From positions 1 through 64,000 of the forward strand of contig JAJTHE010000013.1 of the NCBI GenBank assembly GCA_021298815.1: DNA of 64,000 nt, read 5' to 3'. Every line of letters starts with the position of its first letter. The stretch's first letter is position 1. The stretch comes from Betaproteobacteria bacterium (GTDB taxonomy: Bacteria; Pseudomonadota; Gammaproteobacteria; Burkholderiales; CAIKXV01). Made by a program: the position numbers and the translations under genes. The notes under the pieces were generated by a model. It was not told where the DNA came from and searched no databases. It was given only the letters and a program-made list of their open reading frames with translations. Of this stretch, positions 63,393 to 64,000 are shown piece after piece.

Positions 63393-64000
63393 ATGGGCAC
63401 GCATGTCGTGGTGGTGGAGGACGATCCGTTCCCCCGGCTACTCCAGGTGATACTGGACCCGGCCTGCGATCCCGCGCGTGTCGAGGCGTTCCGGCACTTC
63501 CTGTCGCTCGACCTGGCGGACTTCGACGGCTGGCTCGCGCGCGCGCGGGCGGCCGCCGGTCCGCTCTACCCTGCGCGCGTGCGGCTGGTCGACTCGGAGG
63601 CCGCGCTGCATGCGGCACTGCCCGAAGCCACCGTGCTGGTCACCGAATCGTTCGCGGTCGGTGCGGCGGCGCTCGCGCACGCGCCGAAGCTGCAGGCCGT
63701 GCAGAAGTACGGCCGGGTCCTGCGCAACATCGACACCGCCGCCTGCGCCGCGCGCGGCGTGCCGGTGTTGATCGTGCGCCGGCGCGCGAACATCGCCTGC
63801 GCCGAGCACACGATGACCCTGATGCTGGCGCTCGCGAAGCGCCTGCCCGAGGTGATGGGCCGGATCAGCCTGCGCCAGCTGCGCGAGGCGGGCTTCGAGC
63901 CGCGCACCTACGACCGCCGGCATACCGCGAACTCGAACTGGGCCGGCATCGGCGGGCTGCGCATCCTGCATGGCGACACCCTTGGCATCCTGGGCATGGG
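63393..64000 (+). CDS. D-isomer-specific 2-hydroxyacid dehydrogenase, cut by window edge
   Basis: The first 202 codons are present, in frame to the edge. MGTHVVVVEDDPFPRLLQVI opens the protein; AVQKYGRVLRNIDTAACAAR and GVPVLIVRRRANIACAEHTM are the family's substrate-domain strands and hinge; the Rossmann entry GDTLGILGM begins just before the edge. The catalytic Arg-Glu-His triad lies outside the window. The N-terminal ~70 residues form an extension ahead of the usual start of the domain. It ends the visible hydantoinase-linked transcript. A full paralogue is at 10851-11819. Confidence 0.85.
   Translation, partial: MGTHVVVVEDDPFPRLLQVILDPACDPARVEAFRHFLSLDLADFDGWLARARAAAGPLYPARVRLVDSEAALHAALPEATVLVTESFAVGAAALAHAPKLQAVQKYGRVLRNIDTAACAARGVPVLIVRRRANIACAEHTMTLMLALAKRLPEVMGRISLRQLREAGFEPRTYDRRHTANSNWAGIGGLRILHGDTLGILGM

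Overview
The window looks like a chromosomal segment of a high-GC betaproteobacterium, probably Burkholderiales. The reasons are five Bug/TctC-type solute-binding proteins, a Gcr-type 'site-specific recombinase' membrane protein, a YciO-ScpA-ScpB-TrpS housekeeping block, and an rrn promoter with a boxA leader. This placement is inferred from gene families, not from a rRNA sequence. At the extreme left the 5' leader of an rRNA operon (minus strand) runs off the edge; its 16S gene is outside. Four tRNAs are visible: fMet(CAT), Glu(TTC), Ala(GGC) and Val(CAC). No stretch over 300 bases lacks a feature apart from the rrn leader/promoter region, which is itself annotated.

Region by region. 0.4-2.4 kb: a NodB-fold hydrolase and a Bug protein. 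2.5-6.6 kb: tRNA-fMet, scpB, scpA, trpS, yciO. 6.8-13.3 kb: a universal stress protein translationally coupled to a D-hydantoinase/dihydropyrimidinase, mscL, two Asp/Glu/hydantoin-racemase-like proteins, a 2-hydroxyacid dehydrogenase and an aldehyde dehydrogenase. 13.4-19.2 kb: an exported glutathione peroxidase, then a compact putative conflict/immune locus made of a TIR membrane protein, a deoxyribosyltransferase-like/TPR/SLOG-like protein, and a convergent polytopic membrane protein with a cytosolic effector-like tail. 19.3-26.8 kb: rhodanese, FAS1, TetR, EamA, an M24-fold protein with altered metal ligands, Bug and Uup. 27-32 kb: a broken VWA (BatA/B-like) gene, Gcr, MscS and two tRNAs. 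32-36 kb: an N-carbamoyl amino acid/allantoate-type amidohydrolase, gltX, Bug and tRNA-Val. 36-41.5 kb: an outer-membrane barrel protein, a TonB-dependent receptor, DUF4198 and small membrane or periplasmic proteins.

The right third (about 41.6-64 kb) is a large divergent ureide/purine/hydantoin catabolic supercluster. On the minus strand, from about 53.96 kb down to 41.6 kb, lie uraD, uraH, a second uraH-like gene, upp, a NiCoT nickel/cobalt permease, a DUF4089 (AtzG/HpxX-like) subunit, an AtzE/HpxY-like amidase, a VOC protein, a FAD monooxygenase, an amidohydrolase split by a frameshift, a PuuE-like hydrolase, a HyuE-like protein, and a complete TctCBA transporter. On the plus strand from 54.08 kb lie an allantoate amidohydrolase, puuE allantoinase, a small membrane protein, a maleate-isomerase-like protein, a fused hydantoinase A/B (5-oxoprolinase type), a Bug protein, a carboxymuconolactone-decarboxylase-family protein, a YCII protein and a truncated hydroxyacid dehydrogenase. 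UraH, UraD, PuuE and AllC would take 5-hydroxyisourate to ureidoglycolate. No classical uricase is present; the FAD monooxygenase is a candidate for that role (inference only).

Two themes stand out. One is the TIR locus. The other is that several enzyme-family members lack textbook catalytic residues: four Asp/Glu-racemase-superfamily proteins lacking one or both cysteines, a UraH copy without its arginine, and an M24 protein with three of five metal ligands replaced. All residue comparisons were made by eye and need alignment.
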